The notes beneath the pieces are model-generated. The model was not told the origin of the DNA. It did no database searches and saw only the letters and a program-made list of their open reading frames with translations. From the NCBI GenBank assembly GCA_016713625.1, contig JADJOT010000002.1, positions 434,001 through 498,000 on the forward strand: a DNA stretch of 64,000 nucleotides, written 5' to 3'. Below are positions 50,188 to 59,370 of the stretch, one piece after another. The position numbers were made by a program, and so were the translations under genes. Position 1 is the first letter of the stretch, and the number at the start of each line of letters is the position of its first letter. Origin of the DNA: Candidatus Accumulibacter affinis (GTDB lineage: Bacteria; Pseudomonadota; Gammaproteobacteria; Burkholderiales; Rhodocyclaceae).

Positions 50188-51414
50188 TCATGGCGCCCGG
50201 GTTTGTCTGCCTGAACTGCGGTCGTAGGGGGCCAGCGCCCGACGGTAGACCTCGCGGTAGCGTGCCGCACTACTTTTCCAGGTCCGTTCGACCTCAACGA
50301 AGCGGCGCGCCTGGGCACGAACGGCTGACCAGCGCGCACGCTGCGCAAGCAGATCTTCAATCGCTGCCGCCAGAGCCGAGGCATCGCCAGCGCCAAACAG
50401 GAAGCCGGTCTCTCCATGGCGGATCAACTCGCGGTGCCCGCCGACGTCCGAAGCAACCAGCATCCGCCCCAGAGCCATCGCCTCGAGTGGCTTGAGCGGC
50501 GTCACCAGTTCGGTGAGCCGCATCGGTAAGCGCGGATAGGCAAGCACGTCGATCAGTTGGTAATAGCGCTGCACGTCGGTATGCGGAACACGGCCGGTGA
50601 AAATGACTCGATCCTGAATTCCGGCAGCTGTCGCCTGCGCCTTCAGCGCGCTCTCCTGGGGTCCGCCGCCGACCAAAAGAACACGCAACTGCGGATGTCG
50701 AGGGAGCATCTGGCGCAGCGCTTCGAGGAGTAGATCGAGGCCTTCATAGGCGTAGAAGGAACCGGCAAAACCGATCACCGTTGTGCCATCCAGCCCCAAG
50801 GCGTGACGCAGGTCAGCATCCGGTTCAGCGCCGAAACGGAACTCCCCGACGTCTACTGCATTTGGAATCACCGTAATGCGCTCCGGCGCGATGCCGCGCG
50901 CGGCGATGTCTCGGCGAAGCCCCTCACAAATCGTCGTCACCTGATCGGCGCGTTGCAGTGCAAAGGTCTCCAGCGCCCGTGACGCACGATAACGCAAGCT
51001 GCCTTCAGCCGTTGAGCCGTGATCGACTGCCGCGTCTTCCCAGAAAGCGCGCACCTCGTAGACCACCGGAAGACGGCGCCGGTGCCCTACCCAGAGGCTC
51101 GGGACGGCATTAAGAACCGGTGAATGGGCATGAATCACATCCGGCCGGGTCGCCTGGATGACGGAGTCCAGGCGACCGGCGGTCAGTCGCATCTGGGTAA
51201 GAACGTTGCAACCGTCCGCAGATGGCGTGCGATGGAAAGTCCAGCCATCGGCATCTTCCTGCAAACTGGTGCCGGCACCTTGCTTCGGTGTGGTCAGCTG
51301 AACCGTCTCCCAGCCCAGCGCACGCTGCTCACGCAGCAGGGAGAGGGTACGAAAAGTGTAGCCACTGTGCAGAGGGAGCGAATGATCAAGGACATGCAGG
51401 ATGCGCAGGCTCAT
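50188..51414 (-). CDS. XrtA-associated glycosyltransferase, TIGR04063 type
   Basis: A 408-residue GT4 glycosyltransferase. The N-terminus MSLRILHVLDHSLPLHSGYT followed by FRTLSLLREQRALGWE is nearly diagnostic for the exosortase-A-associated TIGR04063 family. The C-terminal domain has VIGFAGSFYAYEGLDLLLEA and RLTELVTPLKPLEAMALGRM then LVASDVGGHRELI. Donor and acceptor are unknown. It overlaps the amidotransferase stop by four bases (51411-51414). Confidence 0.93.
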   Translation of the reverse strand: MSLRILHVLDHSLPLHSGYTFRTLSLLREQRALGWETVQLTTPKQGAGTSLQEDADGWTFHRTPSADGCNVLTQMRLTAGRLDSVIQATRPDVIHAHSPVLNAVPSLWVGHRRRLPVVYEVRAFWEDAAVDHGSTAEGSLRYRASRALETFALQRADQVTTICEGLRRDIAARGIAPERITVIPNAVDVGEFRFGAEPDADLRHALGLDGTTVIGFAGSFYAYEGLDLLLEALRQMLPRHPQLRVLLVGGGPQESALKAQATAAGIQDRVIFTGRVPHTDVQRYYQLIDVLAYPRLPMRLTELVTPLKPLEAMALGRMLVASDVGGHRELIRHGETGFLFGAGDASALAAAIEDLLAQRARWSAVRAQARRFVEVERTWKSSAARYREVYRRALAPYDRSSGRQTRAP

Positions 51415-53357
51415 GACAAAATTCCAAGCTCGCCGGTGACTGGCATCACCCGAACGTCAGGCGACGGATCCAGGACATTGCGCAGGAACGCTTCGAACAT
51501 CAGCAGTGCCCACAACGGCGAGCTGTAATCCCTCGCTCCCGACTGATGGGCATCGACCAGGTGGCGCAAGTAATCCGGATTGAACCAACCCGTCGCTGCC
51601 AGGCGCGGGCCGAGTACCGCCTGGCGAACGCGTTCGCTGAGTGGACCCCGGAACCAGCGGGCCAGCGGCACCGCAAAGCCCATTTTCGGCCGGTACAGGA
51701 TGTCTTTCGGTAGACGTGGCTGCATCGCCTTTTTCAACAGAAACTTGCCTTCGTCGCCGCGTATCTTGAACGAAGACGGTAGCGTCGCCATCCATTCGAC
51801 GAGTTCATGATCCATCAATGGCTCACGTACCTCGAGCGAATGGGCCATGCTGGCGCGGTCCACCTTGGTGTTGATGTCGCCAACCAGGTAGGTCTTGAGG
51901 TCGAGGTACTGGATCAGGGCCAGAGGATCGTCGGTTGCCGCGCGCCTGGCATGCTGACGAAAGACTTCCTCGGCGCCATAGCCGTCGATCTCGCCGCGGA
52001 AACGATCGGTAAACAGTTGCGCGCGCATCGGCCCGCGCAGGATCGAGACGCAATGGAAATAGGCCTCCACCGAGGTTCTCGCCAGGCCTTCAAAAGTCGT
52101 CTTGGCGCGGAACATGCGCGGTGCCCAATCGGCTTTCGGGTAAATTCGACCGAGCAGGCCAAACAGCGGGCGGCGCACGCCATACGGCACGGCCGCGCGC
52201 AGGCGATCTTCCATCAGGTGCTCGCGGTAACGGTGATAACCCCCGAAGGTCTCGTCCCCGCCATCCCCCGAGAGGGCGACCGTCACATGTTTTCGTGCCA
52301 GTTGACAGACTCGGTAGGTCGGAATCGCCGAACTGTCCGCGTAGGGTTCGTCGTAGAGTCTGGCCAGCGTGTCGATGAGATCGAAATCATCGCTGCCGAC
52401 CAGGTCGCAGTGATGATTGGTTCGATAGCGATCAGCGACCTTTTGGGCAAACGAGGATTCGTTGAACGCGGGGTCAGCAAAGGCGATCGAACAGGTATTC
52501 ACCGGCTCAGCCGAAAGCCCGGCCATCAGCGCGACCACGGCACTGGAATCAACGCCTCCGGAAAGGAAGGCGCCAAGCGGGACTTCCGAGATCATGCGCA
52601 GGCGAATCGACTCGCTGAGTTTTGCGTCGAGTTGCTCACAGGCATCACCCAGGGAGCACTGTTGGTCGAGGGTGAAACGCACATCCCAGTATTCCGTCGG
52701 CGCAGCGACCGGCAAACCACGACGCAGCGTCAGCGTGTGCCCGGGTGGCAACTTTCTTGCCTGACGAAAGATGGTTCTCGGCTCGGCGACGTAGCCGAGC
52801 GCAAAGTACTCCTCAACCGCCAGAGGATCCATCGCACGCGCCAGGCCACCATGCGCCAGCAGCGACTTCAGTTCGGAGCCAAAGAGAAAGGTTCCATCGG
52901 GCAGCAGCGCGTGGTAGAGGGGCTTGACGGCCAGCCGGTCGCGCGCCAGAAAAAGCGTCTCGCGGTTGCGATCCCAGAGAGCAAACGCGAACATGCCACG
53001 AAACCGCCGAACACAATCCTCGCCCCAGGCTTCCCAGGCATGCACGATGACCTCCGTGTCGCTACGTGTATGGAAGACATGGCCGAGAGCCAGCAACTCC
53101 GGAATTAGCTCCTGGTAGTTGTAGATCTCGCCATTGAACACCACGCAAACGCTCTGGTCCTCATTGTAGAGCGGCTGCTGACCGGTCGACAGATCGATGA
53201 TCGAAAGCCGTCGGTGAGCCAGGCCAACGCCGGGTTCGAGGTGCAAGCCACCTTCATCCGGGCCACGATGATGCTGCGACTCGTTCATCCGCGTGAGCAC
53301 CGCACGATCGATGTCGCGCCTGCCTCGAGTATCGAAAATTCCGGTTATTCCACACAT
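51411..53357 (-). CDS. XrtA-associated glutamine amidotransferase (asparagine-synthetase type)
   Basis: A 648-residue AsnB-type protein, TIGR03108-like. Unlike the homologue at 35622 it starts MCGITGIFDTRGRRD, with the N-terminal Cys needed for glutamine hydrolysis; HHRGPDEGG and FNGEIYNYQEL complete the glutaminase domain. The synthetase domain has GAFLSGGVDSSAVVALMAG and SGDGGDETFGGYHRYREH. In exosortase clusters it is thought to amidate a sugar or uronic acid of the exopolysaccharide. It follows the stp2-type gene by 38 bases and overlaps the next gene by four. Confidence 0.94.
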   Translation of the reverse strand: MCGITGIFDTRGRRDIDRAVLTRMNESQHHRGPDEGGLHLEPGVGLAHRRLSIIDLSTGQQPLYNEDQSVCVVFNGEIYNYQELIPELLALGHVFHTRSDTEVIVHAWEAWGEDCVRRFRGMFAFALWDRNRETLFLARDRLAVKPLYHALLPDGTFLFGSELKSLLAHGGLARAMDPLAVEEYFALGYVAEPRTIFRQARKLPPGHTLTLRRGLPVAAPTEYWDVRFTLDQQCSLGDACEQLDAKLSESIRLRMISEVPLGAFLSGGVDSSAVVALMAGLSAEPVNTCSIAFADPAFNESSFAQKVADRYRTNHHCDLVGSDDFDLIDTLARLYDEPYADSSAIPTYRVCQLARKHVTVALSGDGGDETFGGYHRYREHLMEDRLRAAVPYGVRRPLFGLLGRIYPKADWAPRMFRAKTTFEGLARTSVEAYFHCVSILRGPMRAQLFTDRFRGEIDGYGAEEVFRQHARRAATDDPLALIQYLDLKTYLVGDINTKVDRASMAHSLEVREPLMDHELVEWMATLPSSFKIRGDEGKFLLKKAMQPRLPKDILYRPKMGFAVPLARWFRGPLSERVRQAVLGPRLAATGWFNPDYLRHLVDAHQSGARDYSSPLWALLMFEAFLRNVLDPSPDVRVMPVTGELGILS

Positions 53358-53395
53358 GCCCTGACTTCGGTTTCCTATTGAATTCCTGCACAGAC

Positions 53396-54583
53396 CTATG
53401 GATGAATCAACTTTGCTACACCTTGCCTGCTGGCGCGCGAACTCAGCAACTGGTCATAGAGTCCCTGGTAGCCGTTGGTCATCGCCTCCAGGCTGAACCG
53501 CTGCTCGGTCGCCAGCCGACCGGCCTGCCCCGCCACACGCGCCCGGCTCGGATCGAGAGCGTAAGCGGCTATCTTCCGTGCCATGGCCTCTGCTGCAGCG
53601 GCCGGGACCAGTTCACCGGTGTGGCCGGCTTCGATCAGCTCGCAATTCCCGCCGACGTCAGTCGCGATCACCGGCAGACCGCTGGCCATGGCTTCCAGAA
53701 TGCTGTTCGATAGGCCTTCCGACAACGATGGCAGCACAAAACAGTCCAATCCACGCAGTACCTCCGGTACATCGTTGCGTTGCCCGGGCAACCACGCCAG
53801 ATCGGCCAAGCCTGCCTGTTGTAGCAGTGCCTGCGACTCTGTCCGCAACGGCCCATCGCCAATCATCACCAGGCGCAGCCGATTCCGCAGTTCCGGCGAT
53901 ACCGCGGCTGCCCGAATAAAAGCACGCACCAGTGTGGTTTGATCTTTGACCACCTGCATCCGGCCCACGGTGCCGATGAGCCACAAATCCGCACCAGAAA
54001 ACGGACAACCGGCGATCGGTTGACGTATTCTGGCCGGACGAAAGCGCTGCACGTCCACCCCGTTGTAGATCTGCGTCACTTTGCTTGGCGCGATGCCGAT
54101 TCGAAAAGTCAGATAATCCTTGAGATCGCGTGACAGCGCGATGTACTGCGTCACGAATGGCCGATAGAACCGACGTAGCCACTGATACTTTTTGCTCAAA
54201 CCATCGAGATCCTTCCCCTCGCGCCCATGTTCGCCATGGATGCGCACAGGAACCCCTGCTGCCCAGGCCGGAATCAAGACTTCGAGTGCGGCCAGGTTGC
54301 GGCTATGCACGATGGCCGGTCGCAACTCCCGGAAAAGTTTGAACAGACGAGGGTAGATCCAGAAGGCGTGTCCATCGCCTTTGCCGAGCGCAATCACGCT
54401 GACGTCGTCACGCACGATGCGCCGTTGGAAATCGGTGGTCTCGGTCAAAGAAATCACCACGTGCCGATAGGCGTCTACGGGCATGTGATTGATCAGGTTG
54501 ACGACGCCGTTTTCCAGGCCGCCAACAGCCAAGCGAAAAATCACATGGGCGACCACCGGGCGCGCATCGTAGCCTTTGCTCAC
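53396..54583 (-). CDS. XrtA-associated glycosyltransferase, stp2/TIGR03088 type
   Basis: A 395-residue GT4 glycosyltransferase. VVAHVIFRLAVGGLENGVVN near the N-terminus is the family signature, followed by VHSRNLAALEVLIPAWAAGV, GTVGRMQVVKDQTTLVRAFI and PSLSEGLSNSILEAMASGLP. These match the sugar transferase next to xrtA known as TIGR03088. The start overlaps the xrtA stop by four bases (ATGA), so it is coupled to exosortase translation. Confidence 0.93.
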   Translation of the reverse strand: MSKGYDARPVVAHVIFRLAVGGLENGVVNLINHMPVDAYRHVVISLTETTDFQRRIVRDDVSVIALGKGDGHAFWIYPRLFKLFRELRPAIVHSRNLAALEVLIPAWAAGVPVRIHGEHGREGKDLDGLSKKYQWLRRFYRPFVTQYIALSRDLKDYLTFRIGIAPSKVTQIYNGVDVQRFRPARIRQPIAGCPFSGADLWLIGTVGRMQVVKDQTTLVRAFIRAAAVSPELRNRLRLVMIGDGPLRTESQALLQQAGLADLAWLPGQRNDVPEVLRGLDCFVLPSLSEGLSNSILEAMASGLPVIATDVGGNCELIEAGHTGELVPAAAAEAMARKIAAYALDPSRARVAGQAGRLATEQRFSLEAMTNGYQGLYDQLLSSRASRQGVAKLIHP

Positions 54584-56130
54584 CGGGCTTGCCCGGTCTG
54601 CTGCAACGCGTTCTCGATGGCCGGCGCCGCCGCACGGGCAAAGTCCTGGAGGATGGTGTCTGCCTGCTCAGTACGACTAGGCAGCGCGTAGAGAATGATC
54701 ACCGCGGAATCGTCCCCTTTGCCGCGCAACCGCGACAGCACGGTGTAAGCCTTGGCCAGGAAATCACTGGCGGTCCAGCGTCCGTCAACCCAATACCACT
54801 GCCAGACCAGCAGGCGCGCGCTGACGGGTCCGCGCAACTCTGCCGTGCGCACATCGAGTCTTTGCCGGTTCCACTCGATCTCGCGTTTAGCGCTACCCAG
54901 CTTTGCCCAGAACGGATCATCTGTGGTCACCAGGACGTTCGTCGAAGTGATCATCTTGTGCTGCTGGTCCTGGTTGCGGTAGTAGCCAATGAAGAGTCCT
55001 GCCACGCCATTGTCCTTCTCGAACGCCGCCTGGGTACTCGCCGCGTAGTTCTCGAACCGCGGCCGCCAGTCGAGGACGCCTGGCTGAGTGGTCTGCCAGC
55101 CCGCAATCGGGCCGAGGGGCGCAAGCTGGCTGACCGACGCAACAGTGCCGCGATCCAGCTGCCATTGGGCGAGCGGCCAGACTGCCGCCACCAGCACGGT
55201 TGCTGCGGCTGCCATCCACACTGCGGAATCCTTCCTGACGGCAGCCCTCGATGGTAACGGCCCTGGCTCCGTCGGTGGAAGCTCATCCTCGCGCCAGCGC
55301 GCACCGATCCAGAACATGGCCATGATCACGAGGCCAAAGAATACCCAGCCATAGATCAGATGGTCGACACCGACAGCAAGCTTGTTACCCGACAGGTGGC
55401 CAAGCATCACGATCATGTAGGCGCGCGCCCAGTTGGCGACGATCGGCACCAGAATGGCAAATCCGACAAAAATCAGTCGTCGCCGCAAGGAGTGATAGGT
55501 GAGATAGGCAAACAATGTGCCCACGGTGACCGAAGCGATAAGGTAGCGAACACCGCTGCAAGCCTCGACCACCGACCAACTCCCCGAGGGAATCACCAGG
55601 TTCTGTCCTTCGCTGTATACCGGTATGCCAGTGATGCGCAAACCGAGTACAGTGAATTTTGCCGTCCACTCCATCAACTTGGGCTGGGTAAAATCGCCAA
55701 AGGGAACAGCGAACAAAAGGAACAACAGCGGAAAAACAATCGCACGCGCCACCTGCCAACCAAGCACCGCAACCACCGCAAGAACCAGAATGCAGACCAG
55801 CGCAAACTGGGGAATCACCTTGACCGTTGCCACCTCACCGAGTAGCCACACAGCGCCCGCGGCGGCCAGCAGAAAAACCGCCAGATAGCCAGGCTTTGGA
55901 GCCAGCAGCGCGAGTCGATCGCGCATTCTCCAGATCAACCACACGGTAAGCGGCGGTACGATCATGCCGTGGGCGTAGGTCCCGTTGTGCGCCCAGACGT
56001 CCACCATGGCGAGCCCGGTTTCACGAAACAGCAGCAAGATCGTTACCAAAGTCAGGACCAGTGCGGGCAAGGCCACCCGCCAGCCAGGATGGGGGGCAGA
56101 GGAGGTCGGGTTTGCTACGACTTGGTTCAT
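54580..56130 (-). CDS. xrtA: Exosortase A fused to EpsI domain
   Basis: A 516-residue inner-membrane cysteine transpeptidase that recognises C-terminal PEP-CTERM signals. Several helices fill residues 20-280. The catalytic triad is visible: C191 in VEACSGVRYLIASV, R236 in NWARAYMIVMLGH and H257 in GVDHLIYGWVFFG. The C-terminal 200 residues (about 310-510, with PGVLDWRPRFENYAASTQAA and GLFIGYYRNQDQQHKM) form an EpsI/DUF3485 domain, the known fusion seen in XrtA. The ATG at 56130 is used because the exosortase start is near MNQVV; an upstream start at 56214 would overlap FemAB. No PEP-CTERM substrate is visible in this window. Confidence 0.96.
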   Translation of the reverse strand: MNQVVANPTSSAPHPGWRVALPALVLTLVTILLLFRETGLAMVDVWAHNGTYAHGMIVPPLTVWLIWRMRDRLALLAPKPGYLAVFLLAAAGAVWLLGEVATVKVIPQFALVCILVLAVVAVLGWQVARAIVFPLLFLLFAVPFGDFTQPKLMEWTAKFTVLGLRITGIPVYSEGQNLVIPSGSWSVVEACSGVRYLIASVTVGTLFAYLTYHSLRRRLIFVGFAILVPIVANWARAYMIVMLGHLSGNKLAVGVDHLIYGWVFFGLVIMAMFWIGARWREDELPPTEPGPLPSRAAVRKDSAVWMAAAATVLVAAVWPLAQWQLDRGTVASVSQLAPLGPIAGWQTTQPGVLDWRPRFENYAASTQAAFEKDNGVAGLFIGYYRNQDQQHKMITSTNVLVTTDDPFWAKLGSAKREIEWNRQRLDVRTAELRGPVSARLLVWQWYWVDGRWTASDFLAKAYTVLSRLRGKGDDSAVIILYALPSRTEQADTILQDFARAAAPAIENALQQTGQAR

Positions 56131-56217
56131 GAACTTGCTTTCAGCAGGCGGAAGTGCTGGGTGAGGAGTCTTCGATTCCGGACGATCGGCAGCGCCAGCA
56201 ATTGCCATCGACACGAA

Positions 56218-57303
56218 TCAACCGAGGTTGCGCACAATGAATGGGCCAAGCCAGTTGGCGAGGCCGATCGGCAGCCGTCGCCAGGTATCGATCAGTAGTC
56301 GATACCTGGCATTGGCGGGGTTGTTTTGCGGAATGGAATCGCGCCGATACAGGCAATACTCGTACGACAGCGGCTGTGGCTCGAAACCCCAGTTTTTCTT
56401 GAAGGAATACGAACCGGTACCCCGTTTGCTGCGACCGTAGTCGAAAACCTTCAGGCCACGCTCGCACGAGCGGCGCATCAACTCCCAGTATTTGAAATCG
56501 TTCGCCGCAAGCTCGCGTGCCGCCAGTTCATCGCCAGCATAATAAGGCAGCACCTCGTCGCGGAAATAGAAACTCAGCACGCTACTCAACGAACGCCCTG
56601 CACTATCGACCACCGTCAGCACCTCGCAATCCGCAGCGAACACCTGTTGCAGCTTGTCAAAATAGCGCCGGGGCAGTGCCGGCGTGCCATGACGATGGAC
56701 GTTGTCGGCGTAAAGCGCAAAGAAGCGTCCGGGATCGCCATCAATTTCGCTGCGTAGGCCGTTCTTGATCCCCTTACGTACCATCGCGCGCTGCTTGCGC
56801 GGGATAGCCAGCAGGTTGGCTTCGACCTCAGGGGCGAGTTCCTTCCGGAAACGGACATAGAGATCCTGCCGCGGCCATTCCTGGTGACGTTGCCCAACGT
56901 TCCGAAGTTCCAGGTGGGCAACGCCGAGCCGCTTGGCCAGCGCCTGCGCTTCCTGCTCCAGCACCTCGACTGCAGCTGCGCTAGTGGCAGCTACTCCACC
57001 ATAGACGGCAAAGGGTAGGGAGACCAGCGAGTTCCCGAACAAGCGGCTTTTCACCTGCGCCAGAGGCAGCACTCCTTCGATGACACCAGCACGTTCCGCA
57101 AACAGAAAATGGGTGCGATGAGCGAAGACCTCATGCATGATCTGCTGCCAACCAGCCTTGTGGAAAAAGGAGGCTTCCGGGCACGCGTCAACGAAGGCAT
57201 CCCAGCGGGCCAGCGCCAGTTGGTCGCTAGAGTCCAGTCGTTTGACGCCGAGAGGGCTGCTCACTGCGGCCAGTTCGGCGACTTCTTCGCTGCTCGTCTT
57301 CAT
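56218..57303 (-). CDS. FemAB-like protein, PEP-CTERM/XrtA-associated
   Basis: A 361-residue protein of the GNAT-fold FemAB type (TIGR03019-like). Signature segments are WDAFVDACPEASFFHKAGWQ near the N-terminus, LVSLPFAVYGGVAATSAAAV, and FDYGRSKRGTGSYSFKKNWG near the C-terminus. FemAB proteins add amino acids using aminoacyl-tRNA; in exosortase clusters the role is unknown and may be addition of an aminoacyl or acyl group to the polymer. It lies 87 bases upstream of xrtA and overlaps the deacetylase gene by four bases. Confidence 0.92.
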   Translation of the reverse strand: MKTSSEEVAELAAVSSPLGVKRLDSSDQLALARWDAFVDACPEASFFHKAGWQQIMHEVFAHRTHFLFAERAGVIEGVLPLAQVKSRLFGNSLVSLPFAVYGGVAATSAAAVEVLEQEAQALAKRLGVAHLELRNVGQRHQEWPRQDLYVRFRKELAPEVEANLLAIPRKQRAMVRKGIKNGLRSEIDGDPGRFFALYADNVHRHGTPALPRRYFDKLQQVFAADCEVLTVVDSAGRSLSSVLSFYFRDEVLPYYAGDELAARELAANDFKYWELMRRSCERGLKVFDYGRSKRGTGSYSFKKNWGFEPQPLSYEYCLYRRDSIPQNNPANARYRLLIDTWRRLPIGLANWLGPFIVRNLG

Positions 57304-58205
57304 TGTTTCACCATCGTCGCAGTGGCCTTGGCGCTAAGGAACACCTCGTCCACCCGACCCCAGCGAAAGTCCGCGAACAGTCTCTTGAGCCGCCCTTCGG
57401 TGCGCTTTAAGTTGACGTAGTGACGAAAACGCGTCCTCGTGCTGATACCGGTAATTCGCGGTTGCTCGGCATCGATCTCCCAGGGATGGAAGTAAAAGAT
57501 CGCCGGCTTGCCATCCAGCTCGTTGACCTGCCGCAGCAGCCATCGCGACAGCGCATAGGGCAACAGCCGGAAGTAGCCACCGCCGCTGGCTGGCCAGTTC
57601 CGGTCAAAGTAGCGCAGCGTGGTCACCGGCAATTCCAGCAGGCCGGGACGTACCGGGTGCGCGAAGCGTGGCGCATTCGGCATGCCGTAATGGTCATGGC
57701 GAATCGGGTAGATGCTCGAGCTATAGCGGTAGCCGGCGCGTTGGAGACAATCAAAAGCCCAGAGATTCCCTTCGCCAATCGAAAAACTCGGCGCCCGGTA
57801 GCCTTTCACTTCGTGACCCGAAAGATCTTCGAGCAGCGCCTTGGCCGCGCCAATGTCTGCTGAAAACTCGGCGGAACTCAGATCACTGACACGTTCATGG
57901 CCGTAGCCGTGACTTGCCAACTCGTGACCACCGTCGACAATGCGCCGGACGAGTTGAGGATAGCGCTCGGCGATCCACCCGAGCGTGAAAAAAGTCGCCT
58001 TCGTCTGTCGTTCGTCGAGCATCAGGAGAATCCGTTCGACATTACGTTCAACCCGGCATTCGCGCCGATCCCACTGATCTCGCGGGATATAGGGAGCGAG
58101 CGCCGAAACCTGGAAGTAGTCCTCGACGTCAATGGTCAAGGCATTCGTGATCGGCACGCCTGACATCTCGGGGGATTTGTGAGTTTTAGTGGCCACGCTG
58201 GGCAT
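57300..58205 (-). CDS. XrtA-associated polysaccharide deacetylase
   Basis: A 301-residue cytoplasmic-looking deacetylase of the PEP-CTERM locus subfamily (TIGR03006-like). NALTIDVEDYFQVSALAPYI near the N-terminus is a hallmark, followed by HELASHGYGHERVSDLSSAE (metal His residues), VKGYRAPSFSIGEGNLWA, and FYFHPWEIDAEQPR. It should remove N- or O-acetyl groups from the glycan. The start at 58205 (ATG) overlaps the wecB end by 20 bases; a TTG nine bases upstream is an alternative. It overlaps the FemAB gene by four bases. Confidence 0.93.
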   Translation of the reverse strand: MPSVATKTHKSPEMSGVPITNALTIDVEDYFQVSALAPYIPRDQWDRRECRVERNVERILLMLDERQTKATFFTLGWIAERYPQLVRRIVDGGHELASHGYGHERVSDLSSAEFSADIGAAKALLEDLSGHEVKGYRAPSFSIGEGNLWAFDCLQRAGYRYSSSIYPIRHDHYGMPNAPRFAHPVRPGLLELPVTTLRYFDRNWPASGGGYFRLLPYALSRWLLRQVNELDGKPAIFYFHPWEIDAEQPRITGISTRTRFRHYVNLKRTEGRLKRLFADFRWGRVDEVFLSAKATATMVKQ

Positions 58206-59370
58206 GCCGACCAATCAGCCACGACGAGAGATCAGCGGCGATTCTCTCGGCCGCCCGGCCATCCCAGAACTCGGGCACCCGCCCGGTCTTGCCGGCACCC
58301 GACAAAATTTCGTCGACACCCTGGCGAATTGCCCGCGCATCGCAACCGACCAGAGTATTGGTCCCTTGCTCGATGGTGATCGGACGTTCGGTGTTTTCAC
58401 GGATGGTCAGGCAGGGCACACCGAGGGCGGTGGTCTCCTCCTGCAAACCGCCGGAATCGGAAAGCACGAGTTTCGCAGCGACCATCAGGCCGAGCATCTC
58501 CAGGTAACCTTGTGGCGGCAACAGAACGATGCGCCTGCTGTTCAGCAATTCGCCCAGGCCGAAGCGCTCGATGTTGGCGCGTGTGCGGGGATGCAGGGCA
58601 AAAACCAGCGGTAACTGGTCGGAGACTTCGCGCAAGACGCCCAGCAAGAGCGCCAGCCGCTGCTCGCTATCGACATTGGAAGGGCGATGCAGCGTGACCA
58701 CGCCGTAGCCCTGCGGATCACCGATGAGGCCCGGGTCGAAACCCGCCATTTGCAGGGTTGTCGCCGCGGGACGGGCGAAGGCACGATTCGCAAGCAGCGA
58801 GTCGATCATGACATTGCCAACAAAGCAGACGCGCTCCTCGGCAACCCCTTCGCGCAGCAGATTAGCCAGTGCGCTGCGTTCGGTGGTGTATAGCCGGTCG
58901 GCCATCTGGTCGGTAAGGACACGGTTGATCTCCTCCGGCATGGCCCTGTCGAAACTGCGCAGACCGGCTTCGACATGGACCACCGGCACCCCTTTTTTCG
59001 CACAAACCAGGGTACATGCGAGGGTCGAATTGACGTCGCCGACCACCAGCACGCAGGACGGCCGCTGCGCATCCAGCACGGGCTCGAAGCGCCGCATCAC
59101 TTCCGCAGTCTGCACCGCGTGCGTCCCTGACCCCACCTCGAGGTTGAGATCAGGATGCGGCAGGCGCAGATCGACAAACAGGCGATCGTTCATATCGTTG
59201 TCGTAGTGCTGGCCGGTATGTACAAGCAGCGTCGGCAGCGACGGACGATGGCCGCCGAAAGCGCGCAGAATCGGCGCCATTTTCATGAAGTTCGGGCGCG
59301 CGCCGACGACGCAGATCACCGGGCCCAGCGCGCCAGGCCATTCTTCATCGGCCAAGATCATTCTCCTCAC
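58186..59370 (-). CDS. wecB: UDP-N-acetylglucosamine 2-epimerase
   Basis: Interconverts UDP-GlcNAc and UDP-ManNAc. The 394-residue protein has ICVVGARPNFMKMAPILRAF near the N-terminus, VVGDVNSTLACTLVCAKKGV, HVEAGLRSFDRAMPEEINRV and TLHRPSNVDS, and GGLQEETTALGVPCLTIREN then TERPITI, all conserved in non-hydrolysing epimerases. The start at 59370 overlaps the ATPase gene end by four bases; a further ATG lies nine bases later. ManNAc or ManNAcA is therefore likely in the XrtA-cluster polymer. Confidence 0.95.
   Translation of the reverse strand: MRRMILADEEWPGALGPVICVVGARPNFMKMAPILRAFGGHRPSLPTLLVHTGQHYDNDMNDRLFVDLRLPHPDLNLEVGSGTHAVQTAEVMRRFEPVLDAQRPSCVLVVGDVNSTLACTLVCAKKGVPVVHVEAGLRSFDRAMPEEINRVLTDQMADRLYTTERSALANLLREGVAEERVCFVGNVMIDSLLANRAFARPAATTLQMAGFDPGLIGDPQGYGVVTLHRPSNVDSEQRLALLLGVLREVSDQLPLVFALHPRTRANIERFGLGELLNSRRIVLLPPQGYLEMLGLMVAAKLVLSDSGGLQEETTALGVPCLTIRENTERPITIEQGTNTLVGCDARAIRQGVDEILSGAGKTGRVPEFWDGRAAERIAADLSSWLIGRHAQRGH

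Noticed and set aside
51807..53108. 433-residue + strand frame antisense to the amidotransferase
   Set aside because: Shadow of an AsnB-type gene with all motifs intact.
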